This document shows positions 43,289 through 52,676 of a stretch of DNA of 64,000 bases, piece after piece (positions within the stretch are counted from its first letter, which is position 1; the number at the start of each line of letters is the position of its first letter). The stretch spans positions 124,001 to 188,000 of the forward strand of contig NZ_RHHQ01000004.1 of assembly GCF_003710825.1 (NCBI RefSeq), in the 5' to 3' direction. Under the pieces are notes generated by a model. It was given only the letters and a program-made list of their open reading frames with translations, did not search any database and was not told the origin of the DNA. Position numbers and translations under genes: made by a program. The DNA comes from Brevibacillus fluminis (GTDB lineage: Bacteria; Bacillota; Bacilli; Brevibacillales; Brevibacillaceae).

Positions 43289-43319
43289 AAACTCGCCTCA
43301 GTGTTGGCGAGTTTTTTTG
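43289..43319. terminator. Terminator after the merR-SDR pair
   Basis: AAACTCGCC / GGCGAGTTT stem plus T run; can also stop the convergent glycosyltransferase transcript. Confidence 0.85.
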
Positions 43320-43328
43320 CTTATCGTT

Positions 43329-44537
43329 TCAGTGTCCTATATGGTGTTGGCTTTTATATTCAAAAATCTCATCAACAGCTTTGCGATACCCACCCGATCG
43401 CAGAAAGGATTCCCCCATCTTTTCCGCAGCTTCTTTGAAAGAATGGTCTTGCAACACATGTTCTGCGGTTTCACGCAGTTGATATGCAGTCAAACTTTGC
43501 ATTTGTAATGAAATGCCTGCTCCGATATTGGCAACTCTCTCGGCAATGACTGGCTGATCCGCGCTTTGTGGGAGTACAACGAGTGGAACTCCGTAATAAA
43601 GACCTTCATTGGTACTATTCATTCCGCCATGTGTAATAAATAATTTCGTATGTTTTAGTACTTCCGTTTGTGGAACATAGCTTTTTACAACGAAGTTTTT
43701 TGGAATATCCCCCAAATCAAAAATTTGAACTTTATTTCCAATCGACATGAGAATGGTATGCTCAGTGTTCTCAAATGCCCTAAAACAAAGCTTATAGAAA
43801 TCAATCGATTGATTTACGATCGTCCCCAGTGAGATGTAAATCAGGCTTTTACCCTTGATTGCGGAAAAGTCGAAGGCTTCCTGCGTGAATCGTGAAGAGA
43901 TGGAAGGACCTACAAATTTGTATGTTTGATCAAATGCTTCTCCAAATGGTTGAAACTCCCTCGTTATATACACGATCGTTTGTGGTGCAGGATTACAAAA
44001 AACTTCATAAGGAGACTGGATCTCCACATCATATTTTTCCTTCACCTTTTGCGTCAGGTTTTGATATTCATCTTGAATTGGTTTCAAGATATCAGCAGGA
44101 ATTTTTTCAGTAAGCTGTTCTAGCATTTTATCGAATGATTCTTTTGACTGCGCAAACGAAGTACATGAACTAATGGCTGGAAGCTTCAAGATCTGGGCCA
44201 GTAACCGTCCACAACCAAACATGGAATCGTGAATGATGTAATCAAAATGCTCGCCTTTAATCTGTTCCAGTACGCTAGGTATGACGATATCTGCCGTAAG
44301 CAAAAGACCGTTGATTCTTTCGAGAAAATAATTTCTTCCACCTGAAATAAACGCTTTGATAAATTTTTGACCGTCAATTGTTCGTACAGTCGCTCCCGTC
44401 TTTTCCATACGCTCTCGAAAATCTTCTATCGTAACGTACACGACTTCTTCCCCACGCGCGATAAGTTCTTGCACCACCCCAATTGTTGGATTGACATGTC
44501 CCTCTGACCCACCATTAATAAATAATACGCGTGCCAT
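43329..44537 (-). CDS. GT1-family (macrolide-type, MGT) glycosyltransferase
   Basis: 402 residues with a GT-B fold: N-terminal acceptor domain starting ARVLFINGGSEGHVNPTIGV (His about 14 as likely catalytic base) and a C-terminal UDP-sugar site (SYVPQTEVLKHTKLFITHGGMNSTNEGLYYGVPLVVLPQSADQP, given here in parts: VPQTEVLKH, ITHGGMNST, GVPLVVLP, ADQP). Such YjiC/YdhE-like enzymes glucosylate flavonoids, macrolides and lipids. ATG 44537 follows AAAGGAGCGG. AT-rich like the merR-SDR pair. Confidence 0.88.
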   Translation of the reverse strand: MARVLFINGGSEGHVNPTIGVVQELIARGEEVVYVTIEDFRERMEKTGATVRTIDGQKFIKAFISGGRNYFLERINGLLLTADIVIPSVLEQIKGEHFDYIIHDSMFGCGRLLAQILKLPAISSCTSFAQSKESFDKMLEQLTEKIPADILKPIQDEYQNLTQKVKEKYDVEIQSPYEVFCNPAPQTIVYITREFQPFGEAFDQTYKFVGPSISSRFTQEAFDFSAIKGKSLIYISLGTIVNQSIDFYKLCFRAFENTEHTILMSIGNKVQIFDLGDIPKNFVVKSYVPQTEVLKHTKLFITHGGMNSTNEGLYYGVPLVVLPQSADQPVIAERVANIGAGISLQMQSLTAYQLRETAEHVLQDHSFKEAAEKMGESFLRSGGYRKAVDEIFEYKSQHHIGH

Positions 44538-44617
44538 ATGTACCGCTCCTTTACTGTCCCAAGCCATTGCTCAATGCAAATAATGGAATAAAGTTTATCA
44601 TAGCCATCCATGTAGCG

Positions 44618-44656
44618 CAAAAATAAAAACCCCTCGCACCAGATGGCACAAGGGGT
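44618..44656 (-). terminator. glnA terminator
   Basis: On the minus strand ACCCCTTGTGCC / GGTGCGAGGGGT stem followed by TTTTATTTTTG, 9 bases after glnA. Confidence 0.85.
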
Positions 44657-44664
44657 CTCGCTCA

Positions 44665-45999
44665 TTAATAAATGTTCATATATTGCTCGCGCTCCCAATC
44701 GTGTACGCGCGTGCGGAAAATATCCCATTCGATTTCTTTTGCTTCTACAAAGTGCAGCAGTGCATGTTCGCCCAGTGCTTCGCAGATGACTGGGTCTGCT
44801 TTCAGGCAGTCAACCGCTTCTTTCAAAGACGCTGGCAAGTTTTCGATGCCGCTTTCTTCGCGCTCTGCATCGGACATCACGTAGATGTTGCGGTCTACAG
44901 ATGGTGGCAAAACGGTTTTGTTTTTGATTCCGTCCAAACCGGCTTTCAGCAAAACTGCCAATGCCAGGTATGGGTTTGCAGCTGGGTCCGGGTTGCGCAC
45001 TTCGATACGAGTGGACAGACCGCGAGCTGCAGGAATACGCACCAATGGAGAACGGTTTTTCGCGGACCATGCTACATAACAAGGTGCTTCATAGCCTGGT
45101 ACCAAGCGTTTGTAAGAGTTAACCAACGGGTTGGTGATCGCTGCGAAACCACGAGCATGCGCCAAGATCCCTGCGAGATAGTGACGAGCTGTCTCGCTCA
45201 AGCCCAATTCATCTTTCTCATCGTAGAACGCGTTTTCTTTACCGCGGAAGAGAGATTGGTTCGCGTGCATACCGGAACCTGCTACGCCATACATTGGTTT
45301 CGGCATGAATGTCGCATGCAGACCATGTTGGCGCGCGATTGTTTTAACTACGAGTTTAAAGGTGAGGATTTGGTCAGCAGCTTGTACCGCATCCGCATAT
45401 TTGAAGTCGATTTCGTGTTGACCAGGTGCCACTTCATGGTGAGACGCCTCAATCTCCAGACCCATTTGCTCGAGGGCCAGTACGATGTCGCGGCGGCAGT
45501 TTTCGCCCAAGTCAAGCGGAGCGAAGTCGAAATAACCACCTTGGTCGTTAAAGTCAAGCGTCGGCTCACCTTTTTCGTTCATTTTGAACAAGAAGAACTC
45601 AGGCTCTGGTCCAACGTTGAAAGAAGTGAAGCCCATGTCTTTTGCTTCTTTCAGCACTTTTTTGAGGATTTGGCGCGGGTCGCCTTCAAATGGTGTACCG
45701 TCTGGATTGTTGATGTCACAGATCAGACGAGCAACTTTGCCGGATTCGGTTCCCCACGGGAACACAACCCACGTATCAAGATCTGGAGCAAGATACATAT
45801 CGGATTCTTCGATACGAACAAAACCTTCGATGGAAGAACCGTCAAACATCATTTTGTTATCCAGCGCTTTAGGCAGTTGGGACAATGGGATTTCCACGTT
45901 TTTGATAATCCCCATCAGATCGGTGAATTGCAAACGAATGTACTTCACATTTTCTTCTTTTGCCAAGCGCAAAATATCTTCTTTTGTATACTTGCCCAT
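44665..45999 (-). CDS. glnA: Glutamine synthetase type I (alpha)
   Basis: 444-residue GS of the Firmicute GSI-alpha form; makes glutamine from glutamate, ammonia and ATP. The opening [36 protein letters not shown] (with the Arg that mediates feedback inhibition), metal and ATP blocks GPEPEFFLF and [17 protein letters not shown], and [17 protein letters not shown] are all present. It lacks an adenylylation loop. Forms the glnRA operon with the regulator 32 bases upstream; feedback-inhibited GS also controls GlnR and TnrA by binding them. Confidence 0.97.
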   Translation of the reverse strand: MGKYTKEDILRLAKEENVKYIRLQFTDLMGIIKNVEIPLSQLPKALDNKMMFDGSSIEGFVRIEESDMYLAPDLDTWVVFPWGTESGKVARLICDINNPDGTPFEGDPRQILKKVLKEAKDMGFTSFNVGPEPEFFLFKMNEKGEPTLDFNDQGGYFDFAPLDLGENCRRDIVLALEQMGLEIEASHHEVAPGQHEIDFKYADAVQAADQILTFKLVVKTIARQHGLHATFMPKPMYGVAGSGMHANQSLFRGKENAFYDEKDELGLSETARHYLAGILAHARGFAAITNPLVNSYKRLVPGYEAPCYVAWSAKNRSPLVRIPAARGLSTRIEVRNPDPAANPYLALAVLLKAGLDGIKNKTVLPPSVDRNIYVMSDAEREESGIENLPASLKEAVDCLKADPVICEALGEHALLHFVEAKEIEWDIFRTRVHDWEREQYMNIY

Positions 46000-46031
46000 T
46001 CTTTTTCTCTCCTCCTAGTGCTTTTGTTATC

Positions 46032-46436
46032 TTAGTGGAAGAACCGCGAAAGCTCCCCACGGATTAAAGATGTGTCATTTAGGCGGGACGGATTCATGAT
46101 TTGCGTTTTTAACAGTTGACGCAATTCTTTGTCGGACATTTCCTTCCGTTTTGCCTCGGATTTTTCCGTAATAACCGTTTTCTCTACAGGCGGTTTCTGG
46201 ATTAGCAGGACCTGTTTAATGCCAGCGATATTCAGGCCTTTTTCGATCAGCGCTTTGATTTCGAGCAGCTGATCAACGTCGTTAAAGGAAAAAAGACGTT
46301 GTTTACCTTCAGTACGTGCTGGTTGGATCAAGCCATTCTGTTCGTAGTATCGAATCTGTCGAGCCGTGAGTTCGGTTAACTTCATCACGATGCCAATCGG
46401 AAAGAGCGCCATATTTCTGCGGATCATATCACTCAT
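46032..46436 (-). CDS. glnR: Nitrogen regulator GlnR
   Basis: 134-residue MerR-family repressor of glnRA. Helix-turn-helix IGIVMKLTELTARQIRYYEQNGLI and a C-terminal autoinhibitory tail that is relieved by feedback-inhibited glutamine synthetase. ATG 46436 with GAGGAGGAG upstream. A GlnR box and promoter precede it. Confidence 0.95.
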   Translation of the reverse strand: MSDMIRRNMALFPIGIVMKLTELTARQIRYYEQNGLIQPARTEGKQRLFSFNDVDQLLEIKALIEKGLNIAGIKQVLLIQKPPVEKTVITEKSEAKRKEMSDKELRQLLKTQIMNPSRLNDTSLIRGELSRFFH

Positions 46437-46473
46437 ATGAGTCTCCTCCTCTCGTAAACCGATTCATAACCCT

Positions 46474-46502
46474 ATTGTATTCGCGTCAGCCTTCTCTGTC
46501 AA
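46474..46502 (-). promoter_or_regulatory. glnR promoter
   Basis: Minus strand -35 TTGACA (46502-46497), 17-base spacer, -10 TACAAT (46479-46474), 38 bases before the glnR ATG. Confidence 0.85.
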
Positions 46503-46506
46503 TCAC

Positions 46507-46523
46507 TGTTAGAAAAATTGACA
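46507..46523. promoter_or_regulatory. GlnR/TnrA box
   Basis: TGTTAGAAAAATTGACA fits TGTNA-N7-TNACA exactly and abuts the -35 of glnR. A weaker half-match (TGTAAC) lies further upstream near 46542. Confidence 0.85.
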
Positions 46524-46576
46524 CGAACTCGTCAAACTTACGTGTAACGTACTACTCAATTGATATTCTCATATAA

Positions 46577-46612
46577 AAAAGCCGGCCTCTCCTGCGAGAA
46601 GAAACCGACTTT
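46577..46612 (-). terminator. Terminator of the hflX-ynbB unit
   Basis: Imperfect hairpin AGTCGGTTTCTTCTC / GAGAGGCCGGCT followed by TTTTTTAT on the minus strand, 16 bases after ynbB. Confidence 0.7.
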
Positions 46613-46627
46613 CCTATTCCTACAACT

Positions 46628-47899
46628 TTATTTCAATTCCAACAGCCCTTGCGCCAACAAACCATCCAACGCTGTCAATACTCCCACTTTTACATGCGAG
46701 TAGGTCAGTCCACCCTGTACAAAGCCCATATACGGCGGACGGATCGGACCGTCAGCAGACAGCTCCATCGTTGCACCCTGCACAAAGCTTCCCGCTGCCA
46801 TGATAACTGGGTCAGCATAGCCAGGCATTTCGCTCGGATACGGAGTGACATGGGCATCGACAGGAGACGCCTTCTGAATGCCTTGACAAAACGCGATGAG
46901 GCGCTCGGCCGTGCCGAACTCGATCGATTGGATCAAATCCGTGCGCGGTTGATGCCACAGAGGGTTAGTCTTAAAGCCGAGGCGCTCGAGCATGCCGGAC
47001 GAGAACACCGCTCCCTTGATCGCTTCGCCGACGACGTGCGGCGCAAGGAAATAGCCTTGATACATCTCATGCAGCGAATAGAGAGTCGCTCCACCTTCCG
47101 CACCGATCCCCGGCGCTGCCATGCGGTAGGAAGCGAGACGTACGAGGTCAGCGCGGCCACAAATGTATCCACCGGTTTTCGCCAGGCCGCCGCCCGGATT
47201 TTTGATTAGGGAGCCAGCTATAATGTCGGCTCCTACTTGCAACGGTTCTTTGTCTTCCGTGAATTCGCCGTAGCAGTTATCGACGAACACGATCAGATTC
47301 GGGTTGATTTCTTTAATGAACGAAACCATTTCCTTGATCTTGGCAATCGTGAACGATGGACGATCCGCATAACCGCGGGAGCGCTGGATGCCGATTACTT
47401 TCGTTTTCGGGGAGATCGCTTTCGCGACACTATCAAAGTCGACATCACCGTTTGCCAAGAGCGGCACCGCTTGATAATCAATGCCGAACTCTTTCAAGGA
47501 GCCTTGGTTTTCTCCACGAACGCCAACCACTTCTTCAAGTGTATCGTACGGTTTTCCCGTCATATAGATCAGTTCATCGCCAGGGCGCAGCATGCCAAAA
47601 AGCGTGATTGCGATTGCATGTGTGCCGGACACGATTTGCGGGCGGACGAGCGCTGCCTCTCCGCCGAAAACATCCGCATAGATCGATTCCAGCGTCGAAC
47701 GGCCTGTATCGTCATAGCCGTATCCGGTTGATGGTGCGAAATGAAATTCGTTAACGGCATGCTTTTGGTACGAGCGCAGAACCTTTAGCTGGTTGAAGTC
47801 GACCATTTGATTGATTTCCTGATGACGCTTGGCGATCATCGCCTCGACTTCCTCCACGATCGGCTTCAGTTGCGCCCCGTGCGTAAATAATTCATACAT
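46628..47899 (-). CDS. ynbB: PLP-dependent methionine gamma-lyase family protein (YnbB)
   Basis: 423 residues of the Cys/Met metabolism PLP fold, formerly called aluminium resistance protein. Cofactor Lys in GSLIKNPGGGLAKTGG (about residue 236), VDNCYGEF, and FAPSTGYGYDDTGRSTLE are typical of YnbB. The true substrate is not established. It follows hflX by 10 bases, the same order as in Bacillus subtilis next to glnRA. Confidence 0.9.
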   Translation of the reverse strand: MYELFTHGAQLKPIVEEVEAMIAKRHQEINQMVDFNQLKVLRSYQKHAVNEFHFAPSTGYGYDDTGRSTLESIYADVFGGEAALVRPQIVSGTHAIAITLFGMLRPGDELIYMTGKPYDTLEEVVGVRGENQGSLKEFGIDYQAVPLLANGDVDFDSVAKAISPKTKVIGIQRSRGYADRPSFTIAKIKEMVSFIKEINPNLIVFVDNCYGEFTEDKEPLQVGADIIAGSLIKNPGGGLAKTGGYICGRADLVRLASYRMAAPGIGAEGGATLYSLHEMYQGYFLAPHVVGEAIKGAVFSSGMLERLGFKTNPLWHQPRTDLIQSIEFGTAERLIAFCQGIQKASPVDAHVTPYPSEMPGYADPVIMAAGSFVQGATMELSADGPIRPPYMGFVQGGLTYSHVKVGVLTALDGLLAQGLLELK

Positions 47900-47909
47900 T
47901 GTAACTGAC

Positions 47910-49220
47910 TCACCTTTCTCCTAATTCTGCGGTTGCCATCTGTTGTCCAGTTGGTTCGTTCACGAATGCAGCGATTTTGCCGTAGATCGGGTTATCCCGG
48001 TTCATGCGTACCTGGATGCGATATGCATCCCCTGCCTCGTCAAAAGATTGCTCCATATCGACGCCCGCCCGATGCAAGAGGGAGAGAATGTCTCCGCGAT
48101 CCGCAGGCACGTTGAGCGTTAGCGACTGGTACGATGCAAGCACCTGATCTTCAATCTGTTTGCGCAGCTTCGCCAAATCGTTTTCGTCGTTCGCCGTGAT
48201 TAATAGAGAGCGTTCCACTTTCGGCAAATAGTGATCCGGTCCGATCAGGTCGCGCTTATTGAATACGACAAGCTGCGGGATGTCTTCCGCATCCAGCTCA
48301 CGCATTACTCTTTCGACCACTTCCATATGGATGGCGAGGTCGGGATGATGGCTATCCACTACATGCAAAATGAAGTCCGCTTCCTTCAAGCCTTCCAATG
48401 TCGAACGGAAGGCGGCCACCAGTGCCGTTGGCAAGTCTTGAATAAAACCAACGGTATCGGTCAATAACACTTCCAGACCGTTCGGCAGCTGAAGCTGACG
48501 GGTGGTCGGATCAAGCGTAGCGAATAGCTTGTCCTCCTCCAGCGTACCGGCGTTTGTCAGGCGGTTCAATAGCGTAGACTTGCCTGCATTGGTATAGCCG
48601 ACCAACGCAATTTGGTACACCTGGTTTTTTTTGCGGCGCTCACGGTGCAGATGACGTGTGCGAACCACTTCATTAAGCCGGTCTTTCAGTTCGCCGATCC
48701 GTCTGCGGATGTGTCGTCGGTCCGACTCCAGCTTGGATTCGCCGGGACCTCGCGTACCGATACCGCCGCCGAGACGGGACAGGTTTTTCCCCTGTCCGGC
48801 CAGCCGTGGCAGCAAGTAATTGTACTGCGCCAGCTCCACCTGGATTTTCCCCTCTGATGACTGGGCGCGCAGCGCAAAAATATCGAGTATCAACTGTGTA
48901 CGGTCGATTACTTTGCAATCGAAGACTTTTTCCAGATTTCGATTCTGGCTTGGTGAAAGCTCGTCGTTGAAAATAACCAAATCAACATCCAGCTCTTCGG
49001 CTCGCTGGGCGATTTCCACCATTTTGCCTGAGCCTAAATACCAAGCGGCATCAACTCGGTCACGATTTTGCGTTACGACGTCAACCACTTGTACGCCTGC
49101 GGTCTCCGCCAAGTCTGTCAACTCTTCGAGCGAGAGGCGCATCCGTTCTTTATCACGAGTATCGAGTAGACAACCGACAAGAATCGCTGTCTCCCTCGTT
49201 TTCAACAGGCTATGAGTCAT
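47910..49220 (-). CDS. hflX: GTPase HflX
   Basis: 436-residue ribosome-associated GTPase that splits stalled or heat-damaged 70S ribosomes. N-terminal HflX domain (DELSPSQNRNLEKVF, GGGIGTRGPGESKLE) and helical linker, then the G domain: GYTNAGKSTLLNRL, DTVGFIQDLPTALVAAF, and NKRD. A C-terminal domain of about 80 residues follows. ATG 49220 after GGGGAAGTGG. Operon with ynbB. Confidence 0.95.
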   Translation of the reverse strand: MTHSLLKTRETAILVGCLLDTRDKERMRLSLEELTDLAETAGVQVVDVVTQNRDRVDAAWYLGSGKMVEIAQRAEELDVDLVIFNDELSPSQNRNLEKVFDCKVIDRTQLILDIFALRAQSSEGKIQVELAQYNYLLPRLAGQGKNLSRLGGGIGTRGPGESKLESDRRHIRRRIGELKDRLNEVVRTRHLHRERRKKNQVYQIALVGYTNAGKSTLLNRLTNAGTLEEDKLFATLDPTTRQLQLPNGLEVLLTDTVGFIQDLPTALVAAFRSTLEGLKEADFILHVVDSHHPDLAIHMEVVERVMRELDAEDIPQLVVFNKRDLIGPDHYLPKVERSLLITANDENDLAKLRKQIEDQVLASYQSLTLNVPADRGDILSLLHRAGVDMEQSFDEAGDAYRIQVRMNRDNPIYGKIAAFVNEPTGQQMATAELGER

Positions 49221-49299
49221 TTATCCACTTCCCCTCTCACGTTATCATATCATACTTGGCAAATCTTACGTAAACGCCGGGTGCAATGCACCTGTCTCG

Positions 49300-50265
49300 T
49301 CAAAAAACGAGGTCCTCTGCCTTTATCGTCATCAATTGCTCGACCGTTGGCTCGTGTACCTTGACCGTCCGGACCGCATGCGTCCGGATCGCTTGCTCCA
49401 GCATGTTACGGACATAGCGGGCATTGCTGAAATTGAACAGGAACGGATCATTTTTGACCCTGATCAGCTGATGGCGTAGCTTGTCACGAGCGGCCTCGGA
49501 CAATGTGTACTCTTTCTCGTTGATGATGAGATCGGAAATGCGCATGAGGTCGTCGACGTTATAATCATGAAAATGAATCTGGATCGGAAAACGGGATGGT
49601 AGGCCGGGATTGATTTGCAAAAACTCTTCCATTTCATCGGTATAGCCTGCCAAAATACAGATGAACTCTGTTTTCTGGTCTTCCATCGCCTTTGTCAAGC
49701 AATCGATGGCCTCCTTGCCAAAATCTTTTTCTCCACCACGTGCAAGTGAATACGCCTCATCGATGAACAGAATGCCACCCATTGCCTTTTTGATCAAGTC
49801 CCTTGTTTTCTGTGCGGTATGGCCGATGAACTCCCCAACCAGGTCTGCACGTTCCACCTCGATCAGATGCCCTTTACTCAATATGCCCATCTCTTTGCAT
49901 ATTTTGCCGACGATCCTTGCGACTGTCGTTTTACCCGTTCCAGGGTTGCCTTTAAACACCATATGGTACACTTGCTTTTCAATTCGAAGCTTATGCTTTT
50001 CCCGCTCCTGATTCATCCGCAGGAGCGCATAAATTTCGTACATCGTTCGTTTCGCTTCCTGTAAGCCGATCAGCCTCTCCAATTCATCGAACACGTTTGC
50101 GAGGCCTGCGTTTGCCGTAATGCGCACATTTTCCGCCATCGTCTGCGGTTCTTTTGCCTTTGGCGGCGGCTGATTAATGACGACTTGTATGCGGTGGGAT
50201 GAAGATTCCGTCGTTTTTGCCGCGGGATTGCTGGGAGCATACTGTTGTGATTTCACCTGTTTCAC
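49300..50265 (-). CDS. spoVK: Stage V sporulation protein K (AAA ATPase)
   Basis: 321-residue CbbX-type AAA+ protein needed for spore maturation in Bacillus. Walker A FKGNPGTGKTTVARIVGKI (about residue 105), Walker B GGILFIDEAYSLARGG, sensor and arginine-finger regions (GLPSRFPIQIHF), and a C-terminal lid with FSNARYVRNMLEQAI. The first 60 residues are low complexity. The start is GTG 50265 after AGGAGAGGG (GTG 50256 is possible). Confidence 0.92.
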   Translation of the reverse strand: MKQVKSQQYAPSNPAAKTTESSSHRIQVVINQPPPKAKEPQTMAENVRITANAGLANVFDELERLIGLQEAKRTMYEIYALLRMNQEREKHKLRIEKQVYHMVFKGNPGTGKTTVARIVGKICKEMGILSKGHLIEVERADLVGEFIGHTAQKTRDLIKKAMGGILFIDEAYSLARGGEKDFGKEAIDCLTKAMEDQKTEFICILAGYTDEMEEFLQINPGLPSRFPIQIHFHDYNVDDLMRISDLIINEKEYTLSEAARDKLRHQLIRVKNDPFLFNFSNARYVRNMLEQAIRTHAVRTVKVHEPTVEQLMTIKAEDLVF

Positions 50266-50403
50266 CTGCCCTCTCCTGATGGCCCCGCACATCCATTATG
50301 AGCTGGAGCGAGATGGGGTTTATCTACCTAAGTATACGCATGCCCAAGGAAAAATTTCCCGAAACCATAAAGAAATGAACGCTTTGATGCCCCGCGATGA
50401 GAA

Positions 50404-50433
50404 TAAAAAAAGCCGCCCGTCTGACGGACAGCT
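50404..50433 (-). terminator. hfq terminator
   Basis: On the minus strand AGCTGTCCG / CGGGCGGCT-like stem followed by TTTTTTATT, 11 bases after hfq. Confidence 0.8.
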
Positions 50434-50443
50434 TTTCCAATCG

Positions 50444-50683
50444 TTACGCCTGGTTGTTCTCTTGCGACATCAAGGAAACCGGGCGCTGCGGCGTGAATGT
50501 GGAAATCGCATGCTTATATACAAGCTGTTGCTTACCTTCACTATCGATCACGATTGTAAAATTGTCAAACGCTTTAATATAGCCACGTAATTGGAATCCG
50601 TTTACCAGATAGATGGTCACTGCAATATTTTCTTTGCGCAATTGATTCAAAAACGTATCTTGAATGTTGATTGTCTGTTTCAT
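50444..50683 (-). CDS. hfq: RNA chaperone Hfq
   Basis: 79 residues. Sm1 motif [25 protein letters not shown] and Sm2 motif YKHAIS; the short C-terminal tail is typical of Gram-positive Hfq. Forms a hexameric ring that binds RNA. It follows miaA by 29 bases, the classic miaA-hfq pair. Confidence 0.96.
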   Translation of the reverse strand: MKQTINIQDTFLNQLRKENIAVTIYLVNGFQLRGYIKAFDNFTIVIDSEGKQQLVYKHAISTFTPQRPVSLMSQENNQA

Positions 50684-50712
50684 GAAAACTACCTCCTACA
50701 AGGACTTGTAAA

Positions 50713-51666
50713 TTATATATTCGGCGTACGGGAAAACTTTCCTGCCAGCGTCTGGCTAATTGTTGCGAATGCCGCTTCCCGGCTACCGGGCTCGGTCACG
50801 TCAAACCATTGAATCTCCGGCATTCTTCGGAACCAGGAAAGCTGACGTTTGGCAAAATGGCGGGTCCGCTGTTTAATGTCATTGATCGCTTTTTCCAGCG
50901 TGATTTCACCGTACAGATAGGGCACCAATTCTTTATAGCCCAGGCCCTGCATGGCGGCACTGTTTGGATCGAAGCCGCGATCCAGCAATTCTCGCACTTC
51001 CTCCACCAAGCCCGCCTCCATCATCAGGTCGACTCGGTGGTTAATCCGTTCATAAAGAAGAGCACGGTCCATCGTAAGCCCGATGATCATGACTTCATAA
51101 CCGGACTGCTCCTCGCGATGCTGGTAATCAGCCATTCGGCTGCCTGTCACCTCATAAATCTCGATGGCCCGAATGACCCGCTTTACATCATTGGGATGCA
51201 GCCGTTCTGCGGTGATCGGGTCAATCGCTGCGAGCCTTTGGTGCAAGGCATCGACGCCTTCTAGCTCGGCGTAACGCTGCAGCCTTTCGCGCAGTTCCAC
51301 ATCCTGCGCAGTATCGGCGAATTCATACGCATGCGTTACTGATTGTATGTACAGGCCGGTTCCTCCGACGATAAAAGGAATATGCCCTCTTTGATTGATC
51401 TCGCTTATCAATCGACGTGCCATCGTCTGGAAGATGGCAACTGAATACTCTTCATCTGGTTCTACAATATCGATCAGGTGATGTGGCACCATAGCCAGCT
51501 CCTCCGGCGATGCTTTGGCCGTACCGACATTCATTCCACGGTATACCTGCATCGAATCGCCAGAGAGAATCTCTCCGTCAAACGCTCTAGCCAATTTCAA
51601 GCTTAGCTCCGTTTTTCCGACGGCTGTGGGTCCTACAATCACAACCAGTTTTTCCTTTTGTGCCAT
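50713..51666 (-). CDS. miaA: tRNA dimethylallyltransferase
   Basis: 317 residues; adds dimethylallyl to A37 of tRNAs reading UNN codons. P-loop VIVGPTAVGKTELSLKLA, SGDSMQVYRGMNVGTAK, PHHLIDIVEPDEEYSVAIFQ and VGGTGLYIQSV are diagnostic. ATG 51666 after GGAGGGGAG. Two bases after the RsmJ-like gene. Confidence 0.97.
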   Translation of the reverse strand: MAQKEKLVVIVGPTAVGKTELSLKLARAFDGEILSGDSMQVYRGMNVGTAKASPEELAMVPHHLIDIVEPDEEYSVAIFQTMARRLISEINQRGHIPFIVGGTGLYIQSVTHAYEFADTAQDVELRERLQRYAELEGVDALHQRLAAIDPITAERLHPNDVKRVIRAIEIYEVTGSRMADYQHREEQSGYEVMIIGLTMDRALLYERINHRVDLMMEAGLVEEVRELLDRGFDPNSAAMQGLGYKELVPYLYGEITLEKAINDIKQRTRHFAKRQLSWFRRMPEIQWFDVTEPGSREAAFATISQTLAGKFSRTPNI

Positions 51667-51668
51667 GT

Positions 51669-52454
51669 TCACTCCCCTCCGCCTATCTCTCTAAAGCTGT
51701 AAACGGCTTGGCGCTCACGCTTCCGATACGGGGTGAAACCGAATCGTTCATGAAGCTTTCCCTCGCTGCCTTCTTTCAGCACGACTCTGCGCCTCGCTAC
51801 GCGCAAAGCTTCCTGCACAGCTTCCGCCGAAAGCGTTTCAGCATTCGCAAAAGCTCGCACTCCACCAATCCCCGCCGATGCATCCACCGTCGTCTCGAAC
51901 ATCGGATCAAAGTACACCACATCAAACGACTTGTCCTTCATGCTGCTCATGACGTCCAAATGATGTCCCGTGATGACTTCAACCCTGCGCATCGCACTCT
52001 CCAGCGCGTCGGAGCCGTTTCGCCAACGCTTCATTCCGTCTTCCACCAATTTGGCGATGATTGTCTGCGATTCAATTCCTGCCACACGTCCGTTTTCGCC
52101 GATGGCGTACGCAAACACAATAGAATCCGCCCCCAACCCGAGCGTCGCGTCCAGCACGTCATCTCCTGGTTGAATTTGGCAAACAGAGAGCATAGTATCA
52201 GTATCGCCGCGCTCCAAACGCTTTATACGAAAAGCCGAATTGTTCGGATGAAAAAAGAAAGCAGGTTGATCGGGGATTTCGAGTCGCGCTCCTTTGGCGG
52301 AGACCACTAGGACTGCATCGTCCTGGTGCTGCCTACGTAGCTGTTGGATTGATGCATCTCGTCGTGGGACGAGTTGCATGGCAAAGCTTTCAGCCAATTC
52401 AATTGCATGGGCCATCGTCGTTTCATTCGGCTCAAGCCCTGTTGTGATTATCAC
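51669..52454 (-). CDS. RsmJ-like class I methyltransferase
   Basis: 261 residues. Motif I VLDATLGLGADSIVFAYAIG and motif IV YFDPMFE (the DPMF of 16S rRNA guanine-N2-1516 methyltransferase RsmJ), plus the end YSFREIGGGE. Likely a rRNA methyltransferase; exact target position is inference. Start GTG 52454. Co-transcribed with miaA and hfq. Confidence 0.82.
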   Translation of the reverse strand: MIITTGLEPNETTMAHAIELAESFAMQLVPRRDASIQQLRRQHQDDAVLVVSAKGARLEIPDQPAFFFHPNNSAFRIKRLERGDTDTMLSVCQIQPGDDVLDATLGLGADSIVFAYAIGENGRVAGIESQTIIAKLVEDGMKRWRNGSDALESAMRRVEVITGHHLDVMSSMKDKSFDVVYFDPMFETTVDASAGIGGVRAFANAETLSAEAVQEALRVARRRVVLKEGSEGKLHERFGFTPYRKRERQAVYSFREIGGGE

Positions 52455-52676
52455 TGCTCCATCACTCGCTCACTCAAAAATCAAAAGGGCCACGCCTGTT
52501 TTCCTTGCATAGACAAACGAATGACCATCATTATTTTACACAATTTATACAGGCGAAGTAAAATTGACCACTCTGTTTGATTCTGCAACTTCATTAACGA
52601 TTTGTAAATGAAAATTCACGAAAACTGTGCTACGATACACAATGTTCATTCGCAGACTGCATACGGAGGTGATGAA

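Noticed and set aside
44683..46035. 450-residue plus-strand open frame
   Set aside because: Exact antisense of glnA with no recognisable protein features.
50177..50590. 137-residue plus-strand open frame over spoVK/hfq
   Set aside because: Antisense to hfq and the spoVK 5' end; no site or domain.
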